Of a DNA stretch of 64,000 nucleotides, positions 1-12,700 are shown piece after piece. Each line of letters starts with the position of its first letter. The stretch's first letter is position 1. The DNA lies in assembly GCA_973895155.1 (NCBI GenBank), contig OZ316898.1:9920001-9984000 (forward strand), read 5' to 3'. The notes below the pieces were generated by a model. It was not told the DNA's origin and did not search any database. It saw nothing but the letters and a program-made list of their open reading frames with translations. The translations under genes were made by a program, and so were the position numbers. Source of the stretch: Marsupella aquatica. Taxonomy: Eukaryota > Marchantiophyta.

Positions 1-3000
1 GTCATCCCGCATCTTCTCCAGTCTGACCGCCGGATTCTTGTCCCAGTATTGCCTCAGAAGACTGCCATATATCACACAAATTCAAAGAAGAAAGGCAATG
101 CTGCCGGTTACGGACCTCGTCCATTACAGTATATGAAAGTCACGAAGGCGAGCAAACGGGAGAATGCACGCGATACAATTCCCCAGCTGAGAATGACAGT
201 ATGTGGTAGACGACGTGCATAGTTGTTTAGAGTTGTAGCTGATGACCGAAGAGCCTTTCGATGCTGATCGCAACTATTCTCTATATTTTTTCGAACTGAT
301 CACTCTGAGCAATTCCCTTCGACTGACTGTTAGTTGTATTGTTACTCAGAAGCAGGACAACGAACCAGGTGGATGATTTTCGAAGGTTCTCGATGAGTAA
401 ACGATTGTTTTCTTACGGCCTGATGTATATATATATTCAGACAGTTCTCTTTCTTCGTGAGCACTGCTTGAAGATGTATCATATCTGATTGGGATTGCCG
501 ACCAGTTGGACCTGCCCACCTTGACCGGGTCTGACCGATGGCTCCGAAAGTGGTATGGGTTCGATAATCTATGAGGTTGACACATACAATTTGAAAGGTA
601 ACATACAGGCGACCAAGGCTGAGTGGTCGATCCATGATGCAAGAGAATTTTCTCTGCCCAGTTTAATAATTGTCTTGGTTTGATCACCCATGTATAGGAC
701 AGCCCAAGAGAGAGGAGGGCAGGAGAAACACCGGAGTGAGCTAGGAGACTAATCCAACGTGGCAAGACAGATCTTGATCAAAGCCTCAAGGTGATTGACT
801 TAGTGGTGAAAGCAATGGTCTAGTTATCGCCCAAGGTGATCTACTTGGTGATGAATGCAATCATGGTGTAGTTGTGGTTGACCCATTGCAATACCCCTAA
901 GTCCAAAGAGGCACCTTTAAAACGATGGTCATAAATGATTGCTGGTAGTACTATCATGCAAGATCGAGCTCCCACTCAAACTGATTGCTCAACACAAGTA
1001 ACATTGTAATCAGGTTGAACACCATGACTAGGTTGGCGTACTATCATATGGAAGTAGGGAAGGGGTATATGGATTTAAAGTTGTCAAATAACAAAATAAG
1101 AGTTGCTTGATACTCTAGTACTCGTCCTCTAAGAACTAGTTGGCACGGTCAATTAGTTGCCATTAGTACCAACTCCTATTTCTATGGCGGATACAGTAAG
1201 GTTGTCAAATTTGCCAAGGTCCATACCATCATCCCCCCGACCTTGGATGAAAAGTCCAAGACTGAATAAGAATACGGAAGCCGAATGAAAGATTTCTTTG
1301 CAACCCGAACATGATAGAAAATGAGTTTAGGATAGACACTTACACTTTCATTCCGGGCGGATATGTCTTCATTCGAAACTCTGGTCGTTTATCTTCATGA
1401 GCACGCTTTTGTGCTACTTCATGGCCGGTACTACTCAGAAGTCCAGGTCCACCTTCAAACATCTTCAAACGACAATTCCAAAAGTTCAAGTTGGGTCAAG
1501 GATCGAACAATTGTTCGTAAATCTGAATCATATCGATATGTGCATAATCTTGATGTTCAGTTGACGAATGAATAGTTGCAGCAGGATGAGTACCTCTGTA
1601 ATGATAATTGCAAAAGAGAAGACATCAACACTTTTGTCGTAATTTTCATGTAAGAAAACTTCAGGAGCCATGTACCGATCTGCAATCCAGGAAAGTAATT
1701 GTACGGCCGTCTGCACGTCCGTGTCCTCTTATTAATTCAGTATCCTTTCAAAATGGAACATTTATATGTAGATGTTTAGATGTCTCCATTCCCATCCAAG
1801 ATTTTAGCGCAATCCTGGATGTACTATCCTCCAAGTGATGGACCTCATAATTTACACAAAAATATCAAAACTTTCCATGATCATCATTCAAGCGAGGTCT
1901 GCAAATGGAATTGCTCCGTGCATGCGTCCTTTTCGCTTCTCAATTACTGTTTCAAAAGGTGGACTCAGCAATCAAAACAATGTAAATTAAATTTTTTAGA
2001 TACGCAAAATTTGTGAAGTCGAAATTAATACGGGACGATGTCCCATCATCTATCTTTATTACTTTGGTTCAACGATACCATGGCCAAGGACTGGCAAGCT
2101 GTACCATGCTGGACTTACAAGTTCCTGTTCCCCCTGTCATTTCATATGCAGAGTTTGCTTTTCGCGGGCCCATCAACTTCGACAACCCGAAGTCCGCAAC
2201 CTGCAAATGGCCCGCTTTATCATGCAGCAAGTTTCTGACGTAACATCGCGATAATGAGAACCTTCGAACGCTTGTGAGCTATGAAATTAATCTGGAGCCA
2301 ATATGGAATGCCAAGTATCCCCAAAGTGACCACGGGCTTCAAAATCTTTGGAGCATGATGTCGCGCAGGCTGTGACCATAGGCAATGTCCTAGTCCGAGA
2401 ATCTTTGGACATCTTGGGCGGGTTTCTAAAGACCAGCGAGGACAGTTTGCGTCAACACAATGCAAAAGGATGACTATTGTTGCCAAGGATGGGACGGAGC
2501 CATGTCAATTATGCCATATTGCAACTCGTCTGTCCGTCAACTACATATGATTCCGAATCAACAAAAGGAGAGATTTCAATGCACTAAGACAGATAGAAAA
2601 CGTTTCCAAGGAAGACAGATAGAGAACTGATTACAGATTCCGAGGCGTGTACATACCTCGGTTTCAAATCACGATGAACGATGGCTTTTGGTTTGTGCTG
2701 GTGCAGATAATTCATGCCCCAGAATTACTTCCAATGGAAAATTCTTCATTCATGAGAAATGAAAAATGCGCACATTTGATTTTTTAATCATGTTTGGTTG
2801 CGCAATAGCTTATGAGTTTTGAAGGTCATGAGAAATCGAACTTTAGTCGATAAGTATAACGATTCAAATGTACATCACTACGGAAACACTGAAAGTGCGG
2901 ACGCCCTTCAAAAGCTGTTCAAAGCTCTTACCGAGAAATATCGAGGGCATAGCTCACCGCATCTCTCGCTGGGATTCGACCCCCTCTACTGATAATTTCA

Positions 3001-3796
3001 TGCAGGTCTCCCTGCTCATACCAAGGATTATTTATTTGATTCTTTCCAATATGCAATCCCCGGCCATACTACTGGAGTACGTGTTATCAGTGATCGCTAA
3101 AAATGAAACTTAGTATGTACAATCTGTCAACAAGCTGGCCGGCAATGCGCTTAATCACTCGAATTCGGTCTACTATATCCAAAATTCGATGCATCAAGAA
3201 ACACTCAGAAAGCTAGAGAACATTAAGATATACATTGCAGTACTGTACCTTAGGAAGATACTCCGTAACGATGACGCGGTTATTATTTTTCGTAACAGCT
3301 CCAAGGAACTCAACAATATTTGGGTGTCGGAGACTTTGCAGCAACAAGAGCTGCATGTGGAACTCTTCTGTTGTCCAGGAATCAAAGCACATGTTACATC
3401 CCCAGTCAGTCAGCACTGCAGAGATAATGAACTGAGGAGAACCTTTTAGTGCAAGAGGCAGGAGCAAATCGCTGGGGGGAAACGGTCGACTGGATTGACC
3501 TTAGCGTTTCGCTCCAACAGCAACTCCACTAAGCCAAGGCTGCCCTCACTGGCTGCGAGATGCAGTGCTATGCGTCCATTGTAATCCGAGGAGTCCACAT
3601 CCAGACCTTCTTCGTCCAGGATTTGCCTGACGCCATCTACATCTCCCAAGCTGGCGAATTGTAACAAGCTCACAATCTTGTCGACCGGGCTAGACTGCAG
3701 CGAAGCAGCTATCATGTCTTCCTGTGTCTTCATAATCCAACGCTTCACCATAATCTGCTGAAACTCTAGCTTGCGTTCGATCGCTGGAAGAAACAT
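1..3796 (-). pseudogene. Ankyrin-repeat / integrin-linked-kinase-like gene, partial at window edge, kinase N-lobe missing
   Basis: Exons read on the minus strand, in transcript order: about 3489-3796 (ankyrin: LHLAASEGSLGLVELLLER), 3249-3367 (helix C to beta 5: LRHPNIVEFLGAVT, VTEYLPK), 2932-3011 (GDLHEII to SYALDIS), about 2657-2718 (MNYLHQHKPKAIVHRDLKP, catalytic loop), 2119-2234 (LQVADFGLSK, Mg-binding loop), 1594-1679 (YRYMAPEV to SVDVFSFAIIITE), 1344-1462 (MFEGGPG to TYPPGMK) and 1-61 (QYWDKNPAVRLEKM), continuing beyond base 1. Most junctions have GT/AG sites and keep frame. Ankyrin-kinases of plants (Raf/ILK-like) normally carry two or more ankyrin repeats, then a full kinase. Here only about 120 bp separate the ankyrin exon from the helix C exon, with no glycine loop and no VAIK lysine, and the ankyrin reading ends at VNPVDRF. 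The acceptor expected before the HRD exon (near 2719) reads TG instead of AG. I infer a deletion of exons, hence a pseudogene; a rearranged pseudokinase is the alternative. Confidence 0.75.
62..1343 (-). other. Large intron of the ankyrin-kinase gene
   Basis: The donor (GTAAGTG, read on the minus strand from 1343) and the acceptor CAG at 64-62 join the PPGMK exon to the QYWDKNP exon in frame as K-V-L-L-R. Several short open frames inside it, for example 346-765, resemble no protein I recognise and are treated as chance. Confidence 0.6.
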
Positions 3797-5276
3797 CGAA
3801 GAGTAAGACTCGATGAAACCACAGTCAACTACTTCATGAAATGGGGAGTATTAACTGAGCAAAAGTCTTGAGAGCCAGCACCTCCATCCGGAGCTCCATC
3901 ATCCTAATCGAGTCCTCGTCCCGGTCCTCATTCATTCACAGGACCAACTATTGTGACCAGGATCAGTGCATAGATGATCACTATCCAAGCCTCAAATCAC
4001 CGCTGCCACTATATTTCAAGGGGAAGCGTCAAGTCCTTGTAAATCAATTGGAAAAGTGACATGATGCCTCCCCTGTCCCCGTCCTGAACATGAATAAACA
4101 GGGGACACTTGTAATTCCAAAGCAAGAACAAGTAATGCAAGAGGATTACTTGTCAAACAGGGAAAAAATCATCAAATAAAGAAGAAGGTACAAAGCAATA
4201 TTGCAATGAGCTTTACAACATGATTGAGGTCGGCAATACAAATTGAAGGACAAAGCCAACTCTTACTGCATTCCAAGGGGTACACTTTTCTCCCACAATT
4301 TCAGGACAACATTCTGATTTCATGCAAGCCAGTACACACTACAGTTGAAAGGAATTTTGTTACCTAGAAAAAAAAAGGAATATATAGCGATTGAAGTCAT
4401 TCCAAAACAATGCATGCCTCCGCTGTTGCAAAAGCATAATTTTGGTTTTGAATTGAGCTGTTATAAACACAAACTTTTTGGTTTCCTGAGTTTAACAGTT
4501 TGATCATTTGAACATGCACTTCAGGTTGACTTAGTGAAGCCCAGATTTCGCCCATGCTGATGTCTATTGTTTGTTAGAGTAGTTTTTGTCTGTGTGGTTG
4601 TTAAAGTGTATCTAGTGATAGTTGAAATATCCTATGTTAATAGTGCATAGGATCACTTTAGTACACAGTTCAGGGTTGAAATTAGTGAAAGCCTGTCAAA
4701 AATGTACCTGGATTCGTTAGTGTGATGCCTTTTGGATGTTTCAGGTGTGGTCCCTCAATAGTTTGGAGTATCTACTGTACAGTCTGGGCACTTTCTTCAA
4801 TCCTAACAGCAACATATTTCTTACTTAATTCTATGCCCGACTGTACATAAGGTATGGTCCACCTAACTACTATAGTGGATTATAGGATTGCAAAATAAAT
4901 TATTAAAGCTCTTGTAACTAGATTTTTCAAAGTGCATAGAGAAAAGACACTTTGTTGGTAAGCACTCCTTATTGTCCCTGTATCATATAATCCTAAAACC
5001 TAACCTTCTAAGATTCTATTTTTTATTCTTAAATCCGTTGAACAAGACTTTTTGTGTTGATTTTTCTGTATTTTAAGGAAGATAATGTAGGACTTGGGAG
5101 CTCTTGACCAAAGACTATCTTAAGTTGTTTAATTCTTATTTGACATGGGCCTTTGATGAAACTAACCACTTTTGGTAGTCAAGTGGTCCCTTCCTCCCTT
5201 CTCAACATGCAATGAGCTATGGTCTCTATGTTTGTCTTGTCTCTAATTTTGCTTGATAGTTGATTCCTTTGTACTT
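3797..5276. other. Intergenic, no gene recognised
   Basis: AT-rich sequence with no exon-like signal on either strand. It probably includes the 5' flank of the minus-strand ankyrin-kinase gene. No repeat of note was seen before the Copia target site at 5277. Confidence 0.5.
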
Positions 5277-5281
5277 GTATA

Positions 5282-5578
5282 TGTAGAGGTTAAATCAGTC
5301 TTGGGTTGAACTATGGTTAGTATGTTAACTAGGGTTTACTCTAACCCTAGTTGAAGAGATTGTCCTTATCTCTTCAACTTCTATGTGGTGTGAGAACACA
5401 CAAGAGAGTTCTCAAGAGAGAACACAGGGATATAGCAAGGAGATGAGAGCTTGAAGAGATGAGAGCTATGGCAATGCTTGAGTAGACACATAACCGTTAA
5501 TAAAACTTTGTCTTCCCGTGGACGTAGTCAACCTTGAGGCGAACCACGTAACTATTGAGTGTACGTGTATGTTTGGAG
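5282..5578 (+). repeat. 5' LTR of the Copia element (inner end truncated)
   Basis: Closely matches the 3' LTR from TGTAGAGG through GTTTGGAG at 5571-5578. The last 31 bp of the LTR, present in the 3' copy up to CACA, are missing; the sequence passes directly into the inverted integrase fragment. No primer-binding site follows. Numerous substitutions between the two LTRs point to an old insertion. Confidence 0.9.
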
Positions 5579-5807
5579 ATGGGAAGCACTAGCTTCTTGG
5601 ATTTCCAAAATGCTTCAAAGTTTGGAAATCTTGGAAACTTTGGAGATGGAAAGCACTTCAAACTTATGGGCAATGAAGTAAATCCAAACAAACCTTGAGT
5701 AATCATCGATAAACGATACATAGTATTGGTTGCCTGAATGTGAGGAAACCGGAACAGGCACCCACACATCAGAATGAATATACTCAAGTACAGTTTTAGA
5801 ATGATGA
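5579..5807 (-). pseudogene. Inverted fragment of Copia integrase core
   Basis: Read on the minus strand this gives EYIHSDVWVPVPVSSHSG followed by YYVSFIDDYSRFVWIYFIAH, the first-Asp and FIDDYSR part of a Copia integrase catalytic core. It lies opposite in orientation to both LTRs and to the RT that follows, so the segment was inverted inside the element. The inversion junctions lie near 5579 (next to the truncated LTR) and near 5807. Confidence 0.85.
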
Positions 5808-6900
5808 ATGGCAATCGGAAATGGAGATCCATCCTCATTTCAAGAGGTCCTAGCTTCTATGGAGAAGCAACAGTGGCAGGCGGCGATGTGCATGGAAATG
5901 AAATCACTTCATGATAACAAGACTTGGGAACTCACAAGTCTACCTAGTGACAAGCAGGTTGTTGACAGCAAGTGGGTGTATAGGAAGAAAGATGGACCCA
6001 CGGAGGAATTTAAGGACACGATGCTGAGAAGATATTTAAGGCTTAGTTGGTAGCCAAGGGGTTTACTCAACAGAAAGGTATAGACTACATGAGGCTTTTT
6101 CATCTGTAGCAAAGTGTTCAACAATATGTTTGCTATGCGCTCTTGTAGTTTATTTGATCTGGTTTTAGATCAAATGGATGTTGTCACAATATTCTTATAT
6201 GGATCGTTGGATGAGGTGATTTATATGAGGCAACCAGAGGGTTTTGTGCAAAAGGGCAAGAAAAATTTGGTATGCAGATTGCTAAAATCCTTGTATGGAT
6301 TAAAACAGAGCCCAAGACAGTGGAACAAGCATTTTGATGAATTTTTGAAATCGCTTGGATTTATGCAAAGCGTGTACGATCCATGTGTTTACATCATCGA
6401 TTTGTGCAAAGCGTGTACGATCCATGTGTTTACATCAGGCGTGTGAACAGCACAGGTTTTAAGTTTATCATCCTTGTATTCTATGTGGATGACATGCTCA
6501 TTACAGCAAAGGATAGGGGCGAAGTTGATAAGCTTAAGGCCCAACTCAATTTTGAGTTCAAGATGAAGGACTTGGGCACAGCCACGAGGATCCTAGGCAT
6601 GGAGATTGTTAGGGATGTGAACAAAGCCAAACTTTGGCTGACGTAGAAAAGATATGCAGAAAAGGTGCTCTCAAAATTCAACATGGCAGATGCTAAGGTT
6701 GTGAGTGTTCTTTTGGCAAGGCATTTTAATATTTCTCCAGCATTTTATCCATCGGATGCAACAGAAAAAAGTTTGATGTCCAAAGTTCCTTATGAAAGTG
6801 TTGTGGGTAGTTTAATGTATCTCATGGTATGCACCCGACCAGACATAGTTTATGCCGTTAGCAAGGTAAGCAGATACATGGCAAATTAATCTAGGAAAAG
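5808..6900 (+). pseudogene. Copia reverse transcriptase, decayed
   Basis: Starts with the pre-RT segment (SFQEVLASMEKQQWQAAM, then KTWELTSLPSDKQVVDSKWV), goes through LYGSLDEVIYMRQPEGFV and LYGLKQSPRQWNKHFDEFL, and reaches the catalytic YVDD at about 6482-6493, then MKDLGTATRILGMEI and CTRPDIVYAVSKVSRYM. The reading frame changes near 6050 and 6110, again at the 41-bp duplication, and there is a TAG near 6644. The conserved order matches plant Copia RT. It cannot be translated as one protein. Confidence 0.9.
6358..6439 (+). repeat. 41-bp tandem duplication inside the Copia RT
   Basis: The 41-bp block beginning at 6358 is repeated from 6399 with very few changes; both copies encode QSVYDPCVYI in different frames. 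As 41 is not a multiple of three, the duplication alone breaks the RT frame just before the YVDD motif. Confidence 0.9.
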
Positions 6901-7004
6901 TTCATTGTTAAGCAGTGAAGTGGATTTTGCGCTACATCAGAGGTTCCACTAAGAAGGGTTTATTGTTTGGTGCAAGTTTAAACAATATAAAATTAAGTGC
7001 TTCA

Positions 7005-7450
7005 AGGTTAGGTGGATGCAGACTACGCAGGTGATCTGGATAAGAGAAGATCAACAACTGGATATGTATTTACACTTGCTAGTAGATGCATTAGTTGGAA
7101 GTCTACCCTCCAAAAGTGTGTTGCAAAGTCTACTATGGATGTCGAGTATATAGCGACAGCAGAAGCAGCATTAGAGACCATTTGATTGAAAAGGTTTGTC
7201 ACAGAGATGGGCTTATCACAAAATTGTGTGTATCTTCATTGTGACAGTCAAAGTGCAATTTACACTACCAAGAATTAGGTGACGGATGGCAGGGTAAAGC
7301 ACATTGATGTCCGCTATCATTTCGTCCAACATACATTATTGGATGATGAATTTGAGCTTGTCAAGATTGATGGAAAGCTTAATCCAGCGGATGCTTTTAC
7401 CAAAGTATTAGACTCCAATAGTTTTTCAAGGCATTGTCATTATTTACAAA
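7005..7450 (+). pseudogene. Copia RNase H, decayed
   Basis: Translated pieces include [53 protein letters not shown] and VKHIDVRYHFV, followed by LNPADAFTK, the standard order for Copia RNase H and its tail. Several in-frame stops are present. Confidence 0.85.
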
Positions 7451-7652
7451 TATTGTAAATATAGAGTTAACCAAGAAAATGTCTCTATATGAGTACTCCA
7501 TCTGATGACTTATCGACTGCGGCTTAGTTCTAGTTAACCTTTGCATTAGGGGGAGGGTCTTTTGGCCCTACTGTCTTGAACTTCCCGCATAGGAACTTGT
7601 AAGGAAAAGACAATATTATGAACCCTCCCAAGACATGAGTTAAGGGGGAGTT

Positions 7653-7989
7653 TGTAGAGGTTAACTTAGTCTTGAGTTGAACTATGGTTAATATATTAAC
7701 TAGGGTTTACTCTCACTTTAGTTGAAGAGATTGGTCCTTATCTCTTCAACTTCTATGTGGTGTGAGAACACACAAGAGAGTTCTCAAGAGAGAACACAGG
7801 GATATATCAAGGAGATGAGAGCTTGAAGAGATGAGAGCTATGGTGATGCTTGAGTGGACACATAACCATTAATAAAGCTTTGTCTTCCCATGGACATAGT
7901 CAACCTTGAGGCGAACCACGTACCGGACCACGTAACTATTGAGCACGTGTTTGTTTGGAGTGTTTTTCCTGACCTAATTTCTCCCCACA
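7653..7989 (+). repeat. 3' LTR of the Copia element (337 bp)
   Basis: Begins TGTAGAGG directly after the polypurine tract and ends CACA at 7989, next to the GTATA target duplication. Compared with the 5' LTR it carries a small extra block near 7920 that repeats the ACCACGTA motif, and it retains the 31-bp inner end missing from the 5' copy. Confidence 0.92.
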
Positions 7990-7994
7990 GTATA

Positions 7995-9436
7995 TATGGC
8001 CTCCAAAGTAAGGCAAGGATCGCATTTGGTTCCTGCCAGACTATGGATTCATTTAAGTGTTGCTTGTAGCTAGTCTAGATTGTAGAATGCTTTGACTGAG
8101 AATATTTCATTGCTCTACAACTGATCCGAATGCAACACAGTTGCTGCTGCTGCTTTGTAGTAACACAAAATTTGAGACTTTTAATTTAAGAAAATAACCA
8201 TTTTGATAACATTCAAACAAAGAGGCTATTGTGACATACAACAAACACTAGATAGAGAGGGCAGAAGCCCTAGAGCTCCAACTACAACATGGTTGATGGT
8301 ATAGAATGTTCGAGAATCTGACTACACACTATCAAGAAACCAGAACAGTGCCCAACAACTTCAAACAATTTTTAGATTGCAAGAGAGATATCAAAATTGT
8401 CAGGCACAATGTGCAATGCTTATACAAAATCCTGCATGAGAAACCCACGCAAGGTTCAAGGCAATACCTACTAGCTCCCATGTTTTCTCCATCTCGCAGC
8501 CCTTCCCTCCATGGTCGCAAATGGAATTACACTTCCTTGCACCCCTACAGCCTTTAACTAATTGGCTCTCAAATTGTAGAGAGCTATCAAAATTCAGATC
8601 TGGACAATAATTGCACTTGGAAAATGTGAAAGAAATATGATACCAACCTGCAAGTTTGATTGAAGTAGAATGTGCTCTCTTTGTTCATAAGTTATAAAGT
8701 GAAGAAGTGCCAGTGGTGTGCAACAAGAAAAATGGTTGGCACTTGTAGCGCACCTAAAAAACTTCAGTGGAGCTCCTTCAAATCATCCACTCAAGCCCTT
8801 ATGGGACACCGGGCAGGAGTATATGCAAACTGATCACACTTACAGGTGAATATGGTAGCATACGGATGATTCTATGGAGCTTATGAACTCCAAATAAAAT
8901 GGATTCACATCAACAATTGAAATGCATAGACACTCTACTGAATGACAACCTCATGAACTCCAACTGCTGAATCGCCACAACACAAACCCTTGATGTTCCC
9001 GTTTTGAAAAAGCACCCCTGCCACTTGCAAATCTTGGAGTAGATTGCGCTTGCCACACACAAATCAGAGCACAAATCTGGCCAGGGCACAAAATGCTGCC
9101 ACTTGCAAACACTCACATACACCCCAGAAAAATGGCAGCACCCCAAAATTAACAGAAAATTTGTCTGCAATGTGAACACTTGAATCTTGACAGGCGGCCC
9201 GCAAACACAAAGAAACCCCAATGGAGCAGCAAACTGAGGGTTTAGGGCAGGTCGGGGGCAGGTCAATATGAAACCCTTGATAAACCCTAACGCAAATCAT
9301 TGACAGTCACAGAAGATTCATTGCAGGATCAGGATAGCTGGAAGTACATTTATCTATATAAATATTTTTCCTGGTTAATGGCTGCAAACCAAGCTACTAC
9401 TATGGAGTAAGTGGCAGATCAGCTGAATGTGGAGGC
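7995..9436. other. Intergenic, no gene recognised
   Basis: Open frames at 8306-8557 and, on the minus strand, 8910-9266 lack recognisable motifs and exon signals. The end of this stretch (about 9230-9300) has a run of GGGCAGGTCGGGG-type words that recurs near 10640-10830. Confidence 0.4.
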
Positions 9437-9730
9437 AAAGGTTGAGCACTTTGTCAAACTTTTAGGTCCATGGAGGATTAGTGTTTACAAAGAAAATTGC
9501 TATTACAAATATAGGTTGAGCAATTTGTCAAACCTCTAGGTCCATGGGGGACTGTGTTTGCAAAGAAAGGTTGAACAATTTGTTAACTGTCTGGGTTCAT
9601 GGGGGATTTTTGTTCACAAGGACAATTGTTATTACAAACAAAGGTTATAGCACTTTGCCAACATTGGGTTTCAGTTTCAACATTTGGCGTTACTATTACA
9701 TACAAACTAAGGCTGAACAATTTGTTTAAC
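9437..9730. repeat. Degenerate tandem repeat (about 55-75 bp units)
   Basis: The phrase AGGTTGAGCAATTTGTCAAAC and its variants recur near 9437, 9511, 9567, 9640 and 9706, each followed by a TCCATGGGGGA and TTACAAA-type segment. Spacing varies, so the array is old and partly deleted. Confidence 0.8.
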
Positions 9731-12700
9731 CACTAGATGTTGAGCATAGATAACATTCACAACAGTAAGCGTATGACACATCGAACGCACAAGGGATCGA
9801 CATAAGTAATACGAGGTTCACCTCCTCGAGGTTATGTCCATGGAACATACAAGAGAGTTTTACTTAACTCTAAGCTCATCGGTCATACCAAGTATCCATA
9901 GTGTAAACTTTCATTATCTCTTTTGTCACAATGAGTCTTGGTTTCACTTATCCAAATAAATATCATTTAGATTATAATGTACAATTTAGTTATTTTAATC
10001 ACATCTTCAACTACAATTAATCTAATTATAGTTATATATGGTAACCTTGGACTTAAAAGTAAATAGTGAATGACAGGCTAGAACAAACATCAAAAGGCCA
10101 ACAACCACGGTGGCCAGAACAAACACAATCAAAAGGCCAACAACCACGCGGGGATCAAACACTTTCAATCCCCAGGGAAAAGGAAAAGAGATTCAAGTCG
10201 TGTGGAAAAGTAAATGAATCACAAATCAAAGAGGAAACACTAAGCAACGACCGCAATTAAGAGGGCACACTCTACCACAACCCTGCTGGTAATCATACAT
10301 CAAAATGTGACTGTCTTCATGGAAAGAAAGAAAAAAACTAGGTTATCACAATATACAGAGATGTTGTACATAGTACATGTCAAACTAGGGTTATCATAGT
10401 ATACAAAGGTGTTGTACATAGTACATGTCATATTTTGATGTGCAGTTATCACAAGAACGAGAAAAGGACCAGCATAACTGGGCACCGAACATCTGTTCAA
10501 AGACAAACATCCAGCGAAAGGATAAAGTATTTGCACCGACAAAATCATTACATGGAACTTAGCAAAACAAATCACCTTGGATGATTGAAACATTAGGTCC
10601 ATGGGGATTGGAGTTTTAAACTGCGCGAACCGAGATGGTAGTACGGTAGAGGCAGCGTCGGGCAGGCTGCCCACTCACGAACGGCGGTCAAGTGAGGCGC
10701 AGAGGTGGGCAACGGGACTCGTGCCTCTAGTTGCCCGAGCGGGGACACCGGGCAGGTCAGAGCCGTCACGACCAGCCAGAGCACATCGAGGCAAAGCAGG
10801 GCAGGGCTGGGTTAGGGCGGGTTGAAACGGGCAGGCCCTCTAAAGTGAACGGGAGGCCCGAAGGATCGCCGTGAGCCGGGTCGGGCAGGCAGGGACGTCC
10901 TTGCAAAACTTTGTACCGACTACCGACGGACCACTATTTGGGCCGGGCTGGGCAGGACCTGGACAGTTGCAGATCTGGGCAGTACTCCCGGTCCACGATT
11001 GAGTCCACCTTATTATTACTACCTTAGAATCCACTACAGTAATACTGTACCCATACACGTGCTTCCCCAATCTGCCGCCCCTGGTTCGTGTCTGGAGCTC
11101 GAACGACCAAATCTGTGTTGCGTCACTGTCAGTATCATTCATAGAGTATCGGAGTGCAATACATAAATAAATATTAAAAGTTTAGGTTTAGAATGAAAAA
11201 TATTTTATGGTCATTGTGAAACCTAGAATTCCCCTGTTCGTCTAACACGGATGGGAGTGCTATCTCGGTTAGCGCAAAATCTTTATAATTATTAAAATTG
11301 TGGGCTTCACTAGAAAACTATTTTGGGATCCTAGTGAAACCTAGAAATATTTGTCACTTGAATTTTGAGACCAAGCATGTTGTAAACATGGACTTTTCAG
11401 TGCATGCATTATCTGTAAAAGCATTAACTATTCTGTATGTATGTGTACAGGAGAATAATGTACTGGCCTTGAGTTATTTTTCAAAAGGAAAAATAGTTAA
11501 TGGTTTGTGCAGGAACCAGAATGGCAGTTCTCATAAAGGTAGTCTTTTATGAGAACCTAACTTTTATTCCTGGGCAAGTAGCCCTTTGCCCTCCCTCCCT
11601 CGATGATGTATATACATGGTGCGCATACTAAGGGAATGTGGGCTTAGACTAAAGCAAATTCAATCACATTCACAAGGAACATCTTAGGATCTGAGCAGAG
11701 CCCATGACTCAACAAAATATTTTCTAAGAGCATCTCCATGGATATGGTATGTATGTGGCTGTCTCCTACCTATTCTAGACCTAAAATGGTCTCTTGGTGA
11801 TGGATTGGCTTGCTAGGATTCTTCACTCCTTCCTTGTCTTTGTTCCTTTTGTTTGTACTTAGATGGGCACCATTCTGAACTCCGCAAAATGAAGTGATTG
11901 CATTTAATTGGGAGGCTTCAGTCTACACAATAGGCCCTTAAGAGTATATTTGGATCCCTTATATTTGACAGTCTTCACTAGACAGTACACTTGTATTTGA
12001 GAGTCTTCACTCTAGACACTGGGCCCAGGCCCAGAAGGGTAGATTTTAGATTACACTTATATCTAAAAGGTCTATCAAGGTCAATCAAAGGTCTGGATCA
12101 AGGTCAATCAAAGGTCTGGATCAGTCATGGGTCCTATCAGGTTACACTTTTCATTTTGGGGTCCCATCAAATAAAAACCTCCAAGTCTGGGCTCGTAAAA
12201 TAAAGTGATTTGCATTTGCAAGAATCGCCCTTCGAAGATTCACGGCTGCATTTGGGTGGTACGAGACTGCAGTAGTGCAAATGTGACAGCTTCACTTCAT
12301 GACCAACTCACCACCAACATGTCGCAGCACTCACTTCATAATCGTGGCCAAGACAATATAGCATGGATCTTCCTCGTCGTCCTCTAGACTAAGAGCCAAG
12401 TCTGAATCTACACACACACTCATACACACACGAAGTAATGAGTGACGAGTGATGAGTTGACGAAGTGAGGGATATTCGCAATCTGTGGTGAGCAGTTCAC
12501 TGGAAACTGGAAAGGTCGACTGGTCGAGCAAGCCTGGACGAAAACGGTCGATTCTTGAGACTGTTCACAGAAAGAGGAGTTGACAAAGTGAGCAGTGCTG
12601 TTGCTAGGTTTGCACAACTGCACTTAACGCGCTGAGGTTTCTTGTTCTCACTTGACAGTCTGGTAGGACGTGGGAAACCTCCACAATTTCAATATCAAGC

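Larger units (their letters stand above)
5277..7994 (+). mobile_element. Ty1/Copia LTR retrotransposon, internally deleted and rearranged, with GTATA target-site duplication
   Basis: The element spans 5282-7989 and is bounded by the 5-bp direct repeat GTATA at 5277-5281 and 7990-7994. Both LTRs start TGTAGAGGTTAA and the 3' LTR ends CACA. About 2.7 kb is roughly half the usual Copia length: Gag, protease and most of integrase are absent. The inside holds an inverted integrase fragment, then RT and RNase H in the plus orientation, broken by stops, a 41-bp duplication and frameshifts. The purine tract AAGGGGGAG (7642-7650) just before the 3' LTR is the expected polypurine tract. The matching target duplication shows that the outer ends are original, so the internal damage came before or after a normal integration. 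Confidence 0.93.

Noticed and set aside
5497-5838. Minus-strand 113-codon frame as a separate gene
   Set aside because: Its DNA is the inverted Copia integrase fragment plus LTR; the real similarity lies in another minus-strand frame.
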